Counted from the stretch's first letter, positions 45,756 to 58,963 are shown. The stretch: 64,000 nt of DNA from Thalassotalea fonticola (GCF_032911225.1 NZ_CP136600.1:3844001-3908000), one strand, 5' to 3'. A program made the numbers and translations. Notes: generated by a model from the letters alone, not told the origin.

Positions 45756-45786
45756 TTGACCTTACTGTTACTGTAAGGTTTATAAT
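45756..45786 (+). promoter_or_regulatory. MerR-type promoter and operator of the czc operon
   Basis: -35 TTGACC (45756-45761) and -10 TATAAT (45781-45786) are separated by 19 bp, the overlong spacing that MerR proteins correct. Within it ACCTTAC (45759-45765) and GTAAGGT (45773-45779) form a dyad. Confidence 0.92.
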
Positions 45787-45829
45787 GCCGCAATGACAAC
45801 AATAACTCAATTGAATCGTTGCTGAACCA

Positions 45830-46219
45830 ATGACTCGACTCTTTAACATATTCCGCTTTAATATCGCGCTAAGTGGTTTGCAACTGGCTCAATATTTATT
45901 GATTGCCAGCCTAGTGTCACAATCTGCTTTTGCCGCAACAGATATGTGTTCAGTATATGAGAGTAATACCTTGTCAGCTGAATTCAACGCTCAATTAAAT
46001 CTGTCAATAAACAACACCGATTCGAACTTATATCAAGACAATACTGATGATTTGTGCGCTGAGCAAAGTGGTGAATGCTGTGCTGCATGCAGTAACGTTA
46101 TGTTCACCTCGCTCACCTTACCTACAACCGGAAAAACTTCTGATGCATTACTGTTAAACAATAACCGAATGCACCTCGCAGCTCCGTATTATGCATTGCT
46201 CCGCCCTCCTAAATACTAG
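45830..46219 (+). CDS. Small cysteine-rich secreted protein at the head of the czc operon
   Basis: A 129-residue protein of unknown family. Residues about 1-35 form a signal peptide or anchor (ending SAFAATD). The mature part has a Cys cluster CAEQSGECCAACS (about residues 76-88) and a C-terminal LAAPYYALLRPPKY. Similar small proteins with a conserved RPP end occur as the first gene in czc/cop operons (CzcI-like or DUF2946-like), to my recollection, but homology is not certain. It is 104 bp downstream of the MerR operator start and 123 bp upstream of czcC. A periplasmic metal-binding or sensing role is inferred. Confidence 0.6.
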   Translation: MTRLFNIFRFNIALSGLQLAQYLLIASLVSQSAFAATDMCSVYESNTLSAEFNAQLNLSINNTDSNLYQDNTDDLCAEQSGECCAACSNVMFTSLTLPTTGKTSDALLLNNNRMHLAAPYYALLRPPKY

Positions 46220-46342
46220 TTAACCGTTTTATTTATTACTCGCGTAACTTTAGTGACCTGATGTTTAGGTGACTAGTGGTGTAAGTGGCAAGCAAAGTCT
46301 GCAACTTATTCATCTTTAAAATATTTATCCATAGGAAAACTC

Positions 46343-47683
46343 ATGTTTTTTAATTTTCGTGCCGCTTGCAAGCAGGCACATAAACTAAGGCGTACACCAA
46401 AATGGCTAGTTTTTATTAGCGCTTTGCTGCTTAGTCATTGCTCCATAGCACAAGAGCAGGGGGGAACGTCATTGCTCACATTGTCTTCCGCAATTAAACT
46501 TACACTTAAAGAAAACCCGTCTTTAAAAGTATTCAAGTTCAAAGAAGAAGCGTTGGCAGGCCAACAAAAAACGCAAAATTTAACTCCGGGCTATGAGCTT
46601 GGTTTTGAAATTGAAAATTTTGCTGGTAGCGGTGATTTAAGTGCTGTTGACAGCGCAGAGTTTACCGTATCTATATCATCCATTGTTGAAATGGGAGATA
46701 AGCGAGCAGCTCGTACGGGTTTAGTACAAAACCACAGCTTAGTACTTGCCGCAGAGCGTAAAGTACAAGCGCTAACCTTGCTTGCTGAAGTAACTCGTCG
46801 CTATATTAATGTCCTCACTGCCCAAGAACGTTTGGCATTAGCACAACAATCTAGCCAATTAGCCGAAGAAACGTTAGAGGAAGTTGAAAAACGAGCTAAG
46901 GTGGGCAACACCCCGAAAGCGGAGATAAAACGTGCTTTAGCGGCGTTAGGTAATACACGTCTTACCCTATCCGCTGAGCAACAAAATCTTCAATACTCTA
47001 AAATTGCCTTAACCATGATGTGGAACGAAACTACGCCAGAATTTACACACGTTGAAGGCAATTTGTTTCAATTTTCACCTGATGTTGCGTTTGATACGCT
47101 GTTTAACAAAGTAAAACAAAACCCAGCAATTTTAGTGTTTGCCAGTGAGCAACGGCTAAAAGATGCGGAGTTACGTTTAGCGCGTACCAGTTCAATCACC
47201 GACATTAAATGGAGTGTTGGCATTAAGCATATTCAAGAGCTGGATGATACCGCACTTACGGCAAGCTTTAGTGTGCCGTTATTTGCCGCAAAAAATAATG
47301 CTGGCGCGATCATTTCGGCGCAAGCTGCCAGGGATGAAGTTGCGGCCAGAAAAGAGTTAAGTTTAGTGAAAATGCACAGCCAGTTATACCGTGCTTTCGC
47401 CAATAGAAAACAAGCCATTTTTACCGTCAACAGCTTAAATAATACCATTATCCCAACCCTTGAAGAAGCGCTCAGTGAGACCCAAATCGCTTATCAAAAT
47501 GGTATATACAGTTATTTAGACTATATCACCGCGCGGCAAGAGTTATTGTTTGCCCAACGCGCGAAGATCGACGCCGCTGCTGCCGCTCTGCAATATGGTA
47601 CCGACATAGAAGAACTCATCGCCGAGCCGTTACCGGCATCGCAACATCGCACTAACACCACATTTCAAGGAATTGCACAATGA
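46343..47683 (+). CDS. czcC: TolC-family outer-membrane efflux protein (CzcC-like)
   Basis: A 446-residue outer-membrane channel subunit of the metal efflux system. It has an N-terminal signal segment (around residues 20-36), then the two repeated coiled-coil halves of OEP proteins, for example LALAQQSSQLAEETLEEVEKRAKVGNTPKAE and the second half ALSETQIAYQNGIYSYLDYITAR. The stop overlaps the next gene start (ATGA), so translation is coupled to the adaptor. Confidence 0.88.
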   Translation: MFFNFRAACKQAHKLRRTPKWLVFISALLLSHCSIAQEQGGTSLLTLSSAIKLTLKENPSLKVFKFKEEALAGQQKTQNLTPGYELGFEIENFAGSGDLSAVDSAEFTVSISSIVEMGDKRAARTGLVQNHSLVLAAERKVQALTLLAEVTRRYINVLTAQERLALAQQSSQLAEETLEEVEKRAKVGNTPKAEIKRALAALGNTRLTLSAEQQNLQYSKIALTMMWNETTPEFTHVEGNLFQFSPDVAFDTLFNKVKQNPAILVFASEQRLKDAELRLARTSSITDIKWSVGIKHIQELDDTALTASFSVPLFAAKNNAGAIISAQAARDEVAARKELSLVKMHSQLYRAFANRKQAIFTVNSLNNTIIPTLEEALSETQIAYQNGIYSYLDYITARQELLFAQRAKIDAAAAALQYGTDIEELIAEPLPASQHRTNTTFQGIAQ

Positions 47684-48693
47684 CTGCCATTACTTTATCG
47701 AGAATAATAGCAACACTGATCTTTTGCAGCACTTTTACCGTTACAGCAACCGCCAACGCCAGTAAAGATAAGCACGCAGAGCATACTGATGAACACATCG
47801 AGCAACGAGCTGATAACAATTCAGATGAACACGCAGATGAGCACTCTGATGAACACTCAGATGAGCATAGTGACGAACATGGTGAAGAAGGGCATATTGA
47901 ATTGTCTGCTGACATGGCAAACCAAGCAGGTATTGTATCAACAACGGCTACGTCCGGTGAACTAAAACAAACCATAACCGTTTATGGAAAAGCCGCGATG
48001 GAACCAAGCGCGGTGAGCCAGGTGCGTGCACGTTTTCCCGGGATGATCACCAAATTATCAGTCAATGTTGGTGATCGCGTTGTGGCCGGAGATGTCGTTG
48101 CTGAAATCGAATCCAGTAATAGCCTTATGCGTTATAGCATAAGCTCGCCTATATCTGGTGTTGTCACACAGCGTAACGCTAATCCGGGCGAGTTAGCCAA
48201 CGAACAAGTCTTGCTTAGTATTGCCAACTACAAACAGTTATGGGTTGAATATAAAATTTTCCCAAATCAGATGTCGCAGCTGGCAGTTGGGCAAGACGTT
48301 ACCATATATAACGAATATCTGCGGGTAAACTCACAGGTAAAGCACTTAGTAGCTAGTAATTCCGCATCGCCATTCACTATCGCCAGAGTGCCTTTAAATA
48401 ACCAACAAAATCAATTCTTTCCTGGTTTAATACTCTCTGGCTCCGTGGTGGTTAAACAAGTCCCCGTACCATTGGCAGTCGATAACCGTGCGGTCCAGCA
48501 AATTGACGATACACAGGTGGTGTTTGTGAAAAATGCGCATGGCTATGAATCTCGACAAATCACCTTGGGGCAAACAGATGGCAGCTTTTCTGAGGTGCTT
48601 TCTGGTTTGCAAAACGGTGAGCAATACGCCGTTGAAAACAGCTATTTACTGAAAGCCGATCTGGGTAAATCCAGTGCTGCGCATCATCATTAG
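47680..48693 (+). CDS. czcB: RND periplasmic adaptor with His/Asp/Glu-rich N-terminus (CzcB-like)
   Basis: A 337-residue membrane-fusion protein linking the inner-membrane pump to the outer-membrane channel. After the signal peptide comes a metal-binding stretch of DEHADEHSDEHSDEHSDEHG (about residues 49-68), a five-fold repeat, then a lipoyl/hairpin domain (FPGMITKLSVNVGDRVVAGDVVAEIES) and a beta-barrel domain. It ends in AAHHH, another metal-binding tail. Overlaps czcC by 4 bp; the pump gene follows after 10 bp. The His/acid stretch suggests direct metal delivery. Confidence 0.92.
   Translation: MTAITLSRIIATLIFCSTFTVTATANASKDKHAEHTDEHIEQRADNNSDEHADEHSDEHSDEHSDEHGEEGHIELSADMANQAGIVSTTATSGELKQTITVYGKAAMEPSAVSQVRARFPGMITKLSVNVGDRVVAGDVVAEIESSNSLMRYSISSPISGVVTQRNANPGELANEQVLLSIANYKQLWVEYKIFPNQMSQLAVGQDVTIYNEYLRVNSQVKHLVASNSASPFTIARVPLNNQQNQFFPGLILSGSVVVKQVPVPLAVDNRAVQQIDDTQVVFVKNAHGYESRQITLGQTDGSFSEVLSGLQNGEQYAVENSYLLKADLGKSSAAHHH
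47820..47885 (+). repeat. In-frame codon repeat encoding (S/A)DEH units
   Basis: Five imperfect copies of a GATGAGCAC-type motif lie in czcB, encoding the metal-binding tract. Copy number may vary between strains. Confidence 0.6.
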
Positions 48694-48703
48694 GAGATAG
48701 TAA

Positions 48704-51832
<3,129 letters not shown>

Positions 51833-51851
51833 CGTTACCAATCAGCCAAAC

Positions 51852-51877
51852 AAAAGGGCTGAATAATCAGCCCTTTT
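51852..51877 (+). terminator. Terminator of the czc operon
   Basis: AAAAGGGCTGA (51852-51862) pairs with TCAGCCCTTTT (51867-51877), with a 4-base loop and T-run. Confidence 0.92.
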
Positions 51878-51899
51878 TTTACCCCATTACTTTTCAAAT

Positions 51900-53963
51900 T
51901 TATTGAAATGTAATCTTTACTGTTTCACTCGTACTCTTACTGATGCCGATATAAGATGCTTGCTTCGATTCTACACTGGTATGAAATGGTGTTGGTAGTT
52001 CAGTAAATGCGCTTTGCCATTCAATAGCTGCAAAATCATCAATATCGACTTTGCCGGTTCGGCCATCGGTTAATTCAATCTCAGCGATTACTCGATAAGA
52101 GCGATACCCCTTACTCGGATAATTATGTCGCACTGATTCAAAATCTAGCTCAATTGTTTGCCATGCTGACTTTCCTTGTAAATCAACAGAGCCAATTAAC
52201 TGTTTTTCGCTTTCTTTACGAGCCTGGAAAAAGCCTTGTCCATATCGTCGGCCTTGCCAGTAAAAACTTATTTTCGCCACATTATCTGTTTTCACTTTAG
52301 CTGTAACTGTGGTTGGAATATCACCTTTAAATTTGCGGCGAAACGCCTGCATGCCAACTGTACTGGTTTGATTACTATTTACCGTTACCCCTAAACTCTT
52401 GTTGCCACTAGCACCGTAGTTATTAATTACTGTATGCTCGCGATCAAAAAACCAGCTGCGTTCATTACTATTAAACGTGTCGAAACTTTCAAAGTCACTG
52501 CCATTGATTAAATTAATACCTAAACGATAGGATACATTTTTAGGCGTATTTACCTGTGCTAAGTTCTTTTGCCAAGGCAATAGGTACAATGGGGCGGTTC
52601 TGGTATTTTCAGGAAAAGAAATTGTTGCAGACTGGTTGTTTGATGGTGTTTGCTCTGTGCTAATAACGCCGTGACCGCCAGATAGGCCGATATGAGTGTT
52701 ACGTTGAGCCGACAATGTAGTAATACGTTTCATCGTGGTATAACGGTTAATGCCGGTTGCCGGTGTTGGCTTGTAGCCTTTTAAATAAATTGGCACTATT
52801 TCTGCGCGATGAAATTCGCCTTTGTCCATCCAAACATACAGTAAAAAACTATAAGGGGTTGATGGGATATATTGATCAAAAATAAAATTACCCATTGAAT
52901 AAGCAATCAACTTACCTTTGTATAACTCTATGCCTTGAGTTACATGAGGATGATGAGCGATAGCTAAAGCAGCGCCATGATCGATGGCTGCTTTTAAGCG
53001 TTTTTCTGTTACCCCTGTTGGGTTGTTCGTGTATTCCTGGCTGCCATGGTATTGCACTACAGGCACACGACCAGCATCCACTTGTTTTCCAACCGAAGCA
53101 ATAATATTGTTCAATGAACCAAAAGCTGCACCACCTTTGTCATGCTCGGCAACTTGGTTGGGATCTGCCCGACCTTCCCAGCCAACATAGCCCAACATGC
53201 CATAATCAACGCCGTTAATATTTGTTACATGCGCCTTTAATGCTTCTTCTTCATTAATCCCTGCGCCAGAGAAAGCAAGTTTTGACTCGCGCATATGTTT
53301 TAGCGAAGTCTCTAATCCAGATTTTTTATAATCATAGGTATGGTTATTCCCCAAGGTGACATAGTCAATTCCTGCCCAAGTTAAGGCATCAAGAATTTCA
53401 GGTTTAGAGTAAAATGCCACTGATTTAGGCGCGGCATCACCTGGTTTATTAGCAAAGATCTGTGTTTCTAAATTAACTGCAGCAATATCAGCCAAGCTCA
53501 TATAAGGCTTAACGTTTTCAATAACGGCTCGGCTATCTACTATGCGCGAGTCATTGTGTATTAATACCTCATCACCAAAATAAGGCTTATAATAACGTCG
53601 CCCCATCATGGCATCACCGCCAAAAGCAAACATAACGCGTCCTTCTGCTTTTTCAACGAGAGTAATATCGGCAATGGTCAACGGTGCGGCTTGATTGGTT
53701 AATTCAAAATGACTAAACGTTTGTACGCTTGGGTAAAACCCTTCCTTGCTATAATCGAGTCGGTAAATGTCAGCATCAGCAACGTTAATTTGATAGTAAC
53801 CTTGCTTATCTGTATTGGTGTTTGATCCTGATAAACTCACCTTAGCTTGTACAATTGGTTGTTGGTTTTCAGTGAGCAAACGGCCTTTAATTATCACTTC
53901 GGCAAAAGCAAATTGACTAATAAGAGCAAAGAAGACTAGGCTGGTAAATATTACTTTTTTCAT
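51900..53963 (-). CDS. CapA-like metallophosphoesterase-fold protein with N-terminal carboxypeptidase-regulatory domain
   Basis: A 687-residue secreted protein. The start is the ATG at 53963 (MKKVIF...) rather than a GTG four codons earlier. Order: signal peptide to about residue 20, a small beta-sandwich of the carboxypeptidase regulatory type (KGRLLTENQQPIVQAKVSLS), a PGA_cap domain (FAFGGDAMMGRRYY, NLETQIF, TLGNNHTYDYKKSG, AHHPHVTQGIELYKGKLIAYSMGNFIFDQY), and a carbohydrate-binding-like C-terminal part. CapA is linked to poly-gamma-glutamate export, but isolated homologues in other bacteria have unknown roles. It converges on the czc operon. Confidence 0.82.
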   Translation of the reverse strand: MKKVIFTSLVFFALISQFAFAEVIIKGRLLTENQQPIVQAKVSLSGSNTNTDKQGYYQINVADADIYRLDYSKEGFYPSVQTFSHFELTNQAAPLTIADITLVEKAEGRVMFAFGGDAMMGRRYYKPYFGDEVLIHNDSRIVDSRAVIENVKPYMSLADIAAVNLETQIFANKPGDAAPKSVAFYSKPEILDALTWAGIDYVTLGNNHTYDYKKSGLETSLKHMRESKLAFSGAGINEEEALKAHVTNINGVDYGMLGYVGWEGRADPNQVAEHDKGGAAFGSLNNIIASVGKQVDAGRVPVVQYHGSQEYTNNPTGVTEKRLKAAIDHGAALAIAHHPHVTQGIELYKGKLIAYSMGNFIFDQYIPSTPYSFLLYVWMDKGEFHRAEIVPIYLKGYKPTPATGINRYTTMKRITTLSAQRNTHIGLSGGHGVISTEQTPSNNQSATISFPENTRTAPLYLLPWQKNLAQVNTPKNVSYRLGINLINGSDFESFDTFNSNERSWFFDREHTVINNYGASGNKSLGVTVNSNQTSTVGMQAFRRKFKGDIPTTVTAKVKTDNVAKISFYWQGRRYGQGFFQARKESEKQLIGSVDLQGKSAWQTIELDFESVRHNYPSKGYRSYRVIAEIELTDGRTGKVDIDDFAAIEWQSAFTELPTPFHTSVESKQASYIGISKSTSETVKITFQ

Positions 53964-54061
53964 TGTTGTATTCACTTTCTAAGACGTTTAATGTGGATTA
54001 ATGTTAGTGCTAAAATTTAGTATATCGAAGTGTAGTAATATCGAGCATTCAATTTCTACCG

Positions 54062-54094
54062 TTAGGTATAACCTAAGGTAATGCCTATCGGCAT
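54062..54094. promoter_or_regulatory. Two short palindromes between CapA-like and hydrolase genes
   Basis: TTAGGTATAACCTAA (54062-54076) is a 15-bp palindrome and ATGCCTATCGGCAT (54081-54094) has 5-bp arms. They lie in the divergent promoter region; binding protein unknown. Confidence 0.35.
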
Positions 54095-54219
54095 AAGTAT
54101 ATATTCAACTCATTCCTTATGCAGAATGGTATAAACCTTTCAATTGTATTAAATACCCTTCATAATAAAATTTAAACAACTGTTTGAATCTATCGTTGTA
54201 TTTCCATTTAGAGATTTTT

Positions 54220-55005
54220 ATGACAAAACCAATTATCAACTTCGTCCATGCAAATGGTTTTCCCGCAGGAAGCTATCGTACATTTTTAGAGGAGTTTTCT
54301 CCGCACTACAAAATAATAGCACATGATAAATTTGGTCATAATCATAACTACCCCAGCCACAACAACTGGCAGCATTTAGTCACGGAGTTAGTCGAATTTA
54401 TTAAAAAGCAAGACAGCAAAGTTATTTGTGTGGGCCATTCCTTTGGTGGGGTAATTTCTTTTATTGCTGCGTGCCAGCACCCGGAGCTTTTTCAAGGCTT
54501 AATCATGTTAGATCCGCCGGTGTACACCGGGCGCCTCTCTTGGTTATTACACCTAGCTAAAAAGACCCCGCTTATTGATAAAGTATCTCCCGCAGGCAAA
54601 GCAAAGAGTCGTCAACGCCATTGGCCTATAGAAACTAATTTAGTCACTAACTTCGGTCGGAAAAAGTTATTTCAAGACTTTGATAGCCGCTGTTTGCAAG
54701 ATTATGTTGATAGTGCAGTGACAAATAGAAACAAGCGTTTTGAGTTAATATTTTCCCCCGAAGTAGAAGCCGATATTTTTAGGCATTTACCGTCTAATTT
54801 ACTCAAATTTAAAAATAAACTTACCGTGCCTGCCGCACTGATTTATGGTGAAAAAACAGATGTTTTACCTATTCGATATTTCGAACGTTTTGCCAAACTT
54901 AATCAAATCGAGTTAACTATGATGCCAGATGGAGGGCATATGTTTCCACTTGAACAGCCCGAAAAAACCGCAGAGCTGATAGGTAAGCTAATCAAAAACT
55001 GGTGA
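54220..55005 (+). CDS. Alpha/beta hydrolase
   Basis: A 261-residue hydrolase. The start is set at the ATG at 54220 (MTKPIINFVHANGFPAGSYR), as the frame upstream opens only with TTG codons. Fold landmarks: FVHANGFPAGSYRTF (oxyanion HANG-like loop), nucleophile GHSFGG (Ser about 83), Asp in GEKTDVLP and His in DGGHMFPLE. It is of the MhpC/lipase type with unknown substrate, and transcribed alone in front of plsB. Confidence 0.85.
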   Translation: MTKPIINFVHANGFPAGSYRTFLEEFSPHYKIIAHDKFGHNHNYPSHNNWQHLVTELVEFIKKQDSKVICVGHSFGGVISFIAACQHPELFQGLIMLDPPVYTGRLSWLLHLAKKTPLIDKVSPAGKAKSRQRHWPIETNLVTNFGRKKLFQDFDSRCLQDYVDSAVTNRNKRFELIFSPEVEADIFRHLPSNLLKFKNKLTVPAALIYGEKTDVLPIRYFERFAKLNQIELTMMPDGGHMFPLEQPEKTAELIGKLIKNW

Positions 55006-55228
55006 TATTTCGATAAAAAGTAAGCAAAATCATTTTTTAAAAGTTCTATATAGGGGTTTTAAACATTGTTTAAAACGTATCTGCCGCTAAGTTCATTTAA
55101 ACCTTCAGTTAACTAGTAGCTTGTCTTTTGTTTGCTTAAAAAGTACTCTCTATAGAACAACTTGCGTCATTAATGCTAGAATTACACTTACTTCGAACTT
55201 TCACTATATATCCTGAGTTTTAATACAC

Positions 55229-57655
55229 ATGAGAGCATTGTTTTACTTTTTACTATCTTGGCCAGTACGCTTATTGGTACGTTGCAATATTATCCCTGAT
55301 AATGTTGAGGCGCTTGAACTTGGCGACAATAAAGATGTTTTCTACATTGTAAGATATCAATCAGCGAGTGATTTAATTGCACTGCAAATGGCCTGTAAAA
55401 AACTTAATTTACCCGATCCGCTTGCAACTGTTAGCGTAAACGGGCAATCAATGAACCGCTGTATCTGTCTCGAAAAACCTCGCTCTGTGATCCCTTGGAT
55501 AACAAGAAGTCAAACTAAAGCGCTCTCTCAAGGTTTAGCTTTATTAAAAGATCATGAAACAAACCTCACGAAAAATGCAAAATTAATTCCAGTAAATTTG
55601 CTTTGGGGCAGGGCGCCTGCAAAACAAAAAGCCAATATGGGAGACGTGCTAGCTGATGAAGCGTCGCCAAGTATGTTCCGAAAATTTTGGATGGTGATTT
55701 TTTTAGGTAGAGATACTTTAGCTCGCTTTAGTTCTGCCGTATCTTTTCGAGAAATGGTTGAAACTCAAGGTAGTGATAAAATAGCAGCACGTAAATTAAT
55801 ACGTATGGCACGTATCCATTTTCATCGCCAAACAGTTGCCGCTACAGGGCCACGTTTGATGGATCGCCAGCAAATGTTCACCGCATTATTTGCCAACCCG
55901 GCAATTAAACGATTGATCAAAGACGAAGCAAAATCAAAAAACATCAGCGAAGCAGAAGTGAAGAAAAAAGCACTTGGAATGATGAAAGAAATTTCTGCTG
56001 ATTACCGTCAAACTGTAATTCGTTTAGGTGAGCGAATTTTAGGTTGGTTATGGAACCGATTATACGATGGCATAAAAGTTCAAAATGCAGATCGTTTACG
56101 TACACTATCACAAGAAGGTCATGAGATAATTTATGTACCTTGTCATCGCTCACACATGGATTACTTATTACTTACTTATGTGATTTATCATGAGGGCTTG
56201 GTCACGCCAAGAATTGCTGCTGGAATTAATTTAAATTTTTGGCCTGCCGGTCCAATATTCAGAAAAGCGGGAGCATTCTTTATTCGCCGTAGCTTTAGAG
56301 GCAATCGTTTATATTCAACTATTTTTCGTGAATATTTAGGTTTGTTATTTAGTCGTGGCTATTCGGTAAAATATTACACTGAAGGTGGTCGTAGCCGTAC
56401 TGGTCGTTTATTACAGCCAAAAACAGGTATGTTGGCAATGACGGTACAAAGCATGCTTAAAGGTATTGATCGACCGTTAACTTTAGTTCCTGTTTATATT
56501 GGCTATGAACATGTAATGGAAGTAGCGAGTTACCATAAAGAATTAAAAGGCAGCTCAAAACAAAAAGAGTCTATATTTGGCATAGTTAAGGCTATTCGCA
56601 AATTACGAAATTACGGAAAAGGTTTTGTCACCTTTGGTGAGCCAATTAATATCAATGAATTTTTAAATAAAGAAGTACCACAGTGGCGCGATAGTATCGA
56701 CCCTATCGACCCGCAAAAACCTAAATGGTTAACCCCTGCAGTTAACGTCATGGCCAATCAGGTCATGACTGAAATAAACAAAGCAGTTGCGCTTAACTCT
56801 GTTACCTTAACGGCACTTATTTTGCTAACCGCAGAGAATAAAGCATTAACTCGCATAGAGTTAGAAGAACAGTTAGATTTTTTCCTTGAATTACAACGCG
56901 CTGCGCCATTTAGTAGTGAAATGTATATTCCTGAAGAATCAGGAAAAGAGCTGGTTGATTCGGTCATTCGATTGAATAAAGTCGACGTTACTGATGACAA
57001 ACTCGGGCAGATTATCTCATTATCGGAGCAGGCCTGTTTAGAAATGAGCTACTACCGTAACAACATTGTTCACGCCTATATGCTGCCATCGGTTGTGTGT
57101 CGTTTATTACGAACCTACGAAAAACTCACCACTGAAGAAATTGATAATAAGGTAGAGCAGCTAGCCCAGTTGATCAAAGCTGAGCTTTATTTATGGCAAA
57201 GCCATGACAACATTGTTGAGCAAACAGAAAGCATTTTGGCAGCATTGCAAACGCAAGGGTTAATTAAATTAAGTAAAGCCGGTTACTGGTCTATTAAAGA
57301 GGACTGTGAGCAAGCCTATATGCTTAATTTGATGTCTTCTTGTATTAGTGAAACAGTACAACGTTACACTATAGTGCTTAATATTATTAAACAAGCGGCG
57401 CCAATCAGTCGCTCATCGCTTGAATCTGATGCAACTACATTAGCTAAGCGCATGTCTAAATTACATAATATTAATGCCCCTGAGTTTATTGATCGTAAAG
57501 CGCAGGCAGCAGTGGTGAATGCATTACGTGAATATGGTTATATTGAATCAGATGATATAGGTTGTTTTATTGCAACCGAGCGTTTAACTGAATTAAACGA
57601 AACCTTAGTGCACTTAATTGAACCTGATGTACTGCAAAGCATCTTACATTCATAA
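55229..57655 (+). CDS. plsB: Glycerol-3-phosphate O-acyltransferase
   Basis: Transfers the first acyl group to sn-glycerol-3-phosphate at the inner membrane. The 808-residue protein has length and motifs of PlsB: HRSHMD with His306 and Asp311 (the HX4D active site), FIRRSFRGNRLY, TEGGRSRTGRLLQPKTGML and a PVYIGYE motif. In E. coli plsB lies close to lexA; here lexA is 46 kb away, so the intervening region may be an insertion. Terminator at 57667-57686. Confidence 0.97.
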   Translation: MRALFYFLLSWPVRLLVRCNIIPDNVEALELGDNKDVFYIVRYQSASDLIALQMACKKLNLPDPLATVSVNGQSMNRCICLEKPRSVIPWITRSQTKALSQGLALLKDHETNLTKNAKLIPVNLLWGRAPAKQKANMGDVLADEASPSMFRKFWMVIFLGRDTLARFSSAVSFREMVETQGSDKIAARKLIRMARIHFHRQTVAATGPRLMDRQQMFTALFANPAIKRLIKDEAKSKNISEAEVKKKALGMMKEISADYRQTVIRLGERILGWLWNRLYDGIKVQNADRLRTLSQEGHEIIYVPCHRSHMDYLLLTYVIYHEGLVTPRIAAGINLNFWPAGPIFRKAGAFFIRRSFRGNRLYSTIFREYLGLLFSRGYSVKYYTEGGRSRTGRLLQPKTGMLAMTVQSMLKGIDRPLTLVPVYIGYEHVMEVASYHKELKGSSKQKESIFGIVKAIRKLRNYGKGFVTFGEPININEFLNKEVPQWRDSIDPIDPQKPKWLTPAVNVMANQVMTEINKAVALNSVTLTALILLTAENKALTRIELEEQLDFFLELQRAAPFSSEMYIPEESGKELVDSVIRLNKVDVTDDKLGQIISLSEQACLEMSYYRNNIVHAYMLPSVVCRLLRTYEKLTTEEIDNKVEQLAQLIKAELYLWQSHDNIVEQTESILAALQTQGLIKLSKAGYWSIKEDCEQAYMLNLMSSCISETVQRYTIVLNIIKQAAPISRSSLESDATTLAKRMSKLHNINAPEFIDRKAQAAVVNALREYGYIESDDIGCFIATERLTELNETLVHLIEPDVLQSILHS

Positions 57656-57666
57656 ATAACTAGTTA

Positions 57667-57686
57667 AACAGGGCGAAAGCCCTGTT
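57667..57686 (+). terminator. plsB terminator
   Basis: AACAGGGC-GAAA-GCCCTGTT, an 8-bp stem with a GNRA-type loop (57667-57686), followed by GTTT. Confidence 0.8.
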
Positions 57687-57785
57687 GTTTGCTTCAGGGA
57701 TGAAGGAATGTCAAACTGCCATGGAAGGCTTTAAGTTTGTAATTCAGGCATAAGTTCTATAATCATTATCAACCAGTGAATTTAC

Positions 57786-58850
57786 ATGCAAAACATTTTA
57801 TTCGTCATGCTTAGTCTCTGCTCCCCCATCATTTGTGCCAAGCCTTTGGAATTACCTAATCTCCCCGAGCCCGTTACTAATAATGCTATTGCACAGGTAA
57901 CAACATCACAGGGTGAATACTTTATTAGTTTTATGGGTTTAGGTAAAAATAAGACCTATAAAGATGTGCACAATAAAGTTTGGGCGTTGAAGTTAGGTGA
58001 CAAACAATGGCAAGCTAAATCACCTGTTCCTGCTACTCTGCCTTTACCTGGTCGACTCGCCTCAATCGCAGTTGGGGTTGGTCAATATGCTTATGTCTTT
58101 GGTGGCTATACAGTCGCTAGCGATCATCAGGAAATTTCCAGCCCTGATGTATACCGTTATGATGTAATAACAGATAGTTATAAAGCCTTAGCTACAATGC
58201 CTGTACCGGTTGACGATAGTGTCGCCCTAGTTTATCAACAGCGTTATATATACTTAGTCAGTGGTTGGCATAACGCCGGAAATGTGAACTTAGTGCAAGT
58301 GTATGACATTAAAAATAATAGTTGGCAACAAGCATCGCCATTTCTTGGAAAGCCGGTATTTGGACATGCTGGCGCAATTGCTGATAATAATATGCTAATT
58401 TGCGACGGCGTAATTGTACAACCGCAATTATTACAGCGCAGAACTTATCAAGATATTGCCCAATGCTTAAAAGGTATAATCGATGCTAACAACCCATTAA
58501 ACATTGCTTGGCAATTAGTTGAACACCCAACCGGTAAAGGCAGATACAGAATGGCATCTGCTGGTGTAGATGGACAAATGGTTTTCATTGGTGGTTCTAC
58601 TAATCCATATAATTTTAATGGTATGGGTTATAACGGCATTGCTGCTCCGGCAACGTCTGAAATTTGGCTCTATAATATTGAAACCAATCAGTGGCGAACT
58701 CAACTTGGCCATCATGCTAAATCAATGGATCATCGAGGTTTACTGAACTATAAAAATCAGCTCATTATTATTGGTGGGATGGATGATAAACAGCAGGTAC
58801 TTCAACACGTTAATTCAATTTCATTAGAAAATACACAATCCAACAACTAA
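57786..58850 (+). CDS. Secreted kelch-repeat beta-propeller protein
   Basis: A 354-residue protein with a signal peptide (residues 1-19, ending ICAKP). It contains repeated kelch-type blades: VGQYAYVFGGYT, YRYDVITDSYKALATMPVPVDD, YIYLVSGWHN, VYDIKNNSWQQ, VFIGGSTNPY, IWLYNIETNQWRT and QLIIIGGMDD. The blades and signal peptide resemble NanM-type mutarotases, though no sialic-acid genes are near. Substrate unknown. Confidence 0.85.
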   Translation: MQNILFVMLSLCSPIICAKPLELPNLPEPVTNNAIAQVTTSQGEYFISFMGLGKNKTYKDVHNKVWALKLGDKQWQAKSPVPATLPLPGRLASIAVGVGQYAYVFGGYTVASDHQEISSPDVYRYDVITDSYKALATMPVPVDDSVALVYQQRYIYLVSGWHNAGNVNLVQVYDIKNNSWQQASPFLGKPVFGHAGAIADNNMLICDGVIVQPQLLQRRTYQDIAQCLKGIIDANNPLNIAWQLVEHPTGKGRYRMASAGVDGQMVFIGGSTNPYNFNGMGYNGIAAPATSEIWLYNIETNQWRTQLGHHAKSMDHRGLLNYKNQLIIIGGMDDKQQVLQHVNSISLENTQSNN

Positions 58851-58881
58851 ATCACAAAGAGTTACGTCAGTTAATGCTTTG

Positions 58882-58895
58882 TTGATCTAGATCAG
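58882..58895 (+). promoter_or_regulatory. FNR/ANR-like box with class II promoter spacing
   Basis: TTGATCTAGATCAG matches TTGAT-N4-ATCAA with one mismatch. Its centre is 32 bp upstream of the centre of TATTAT (58918-58923), placing the box near -41.5 for a start at about 58930. Confidence 0.7.
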
Positions 58896-58963
58896 AACCC
58901 GCAAATCCATGCTCTTCTATTATCTACCCATAAGTTTGAACAAGCTCGAAACAGGAGAGTAGC

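Noticed and set aside
47652-47975. Antisense frame rich in Ser/Cys
   Set aside because: It is a shadow of the DEH codon repeat in czcB.
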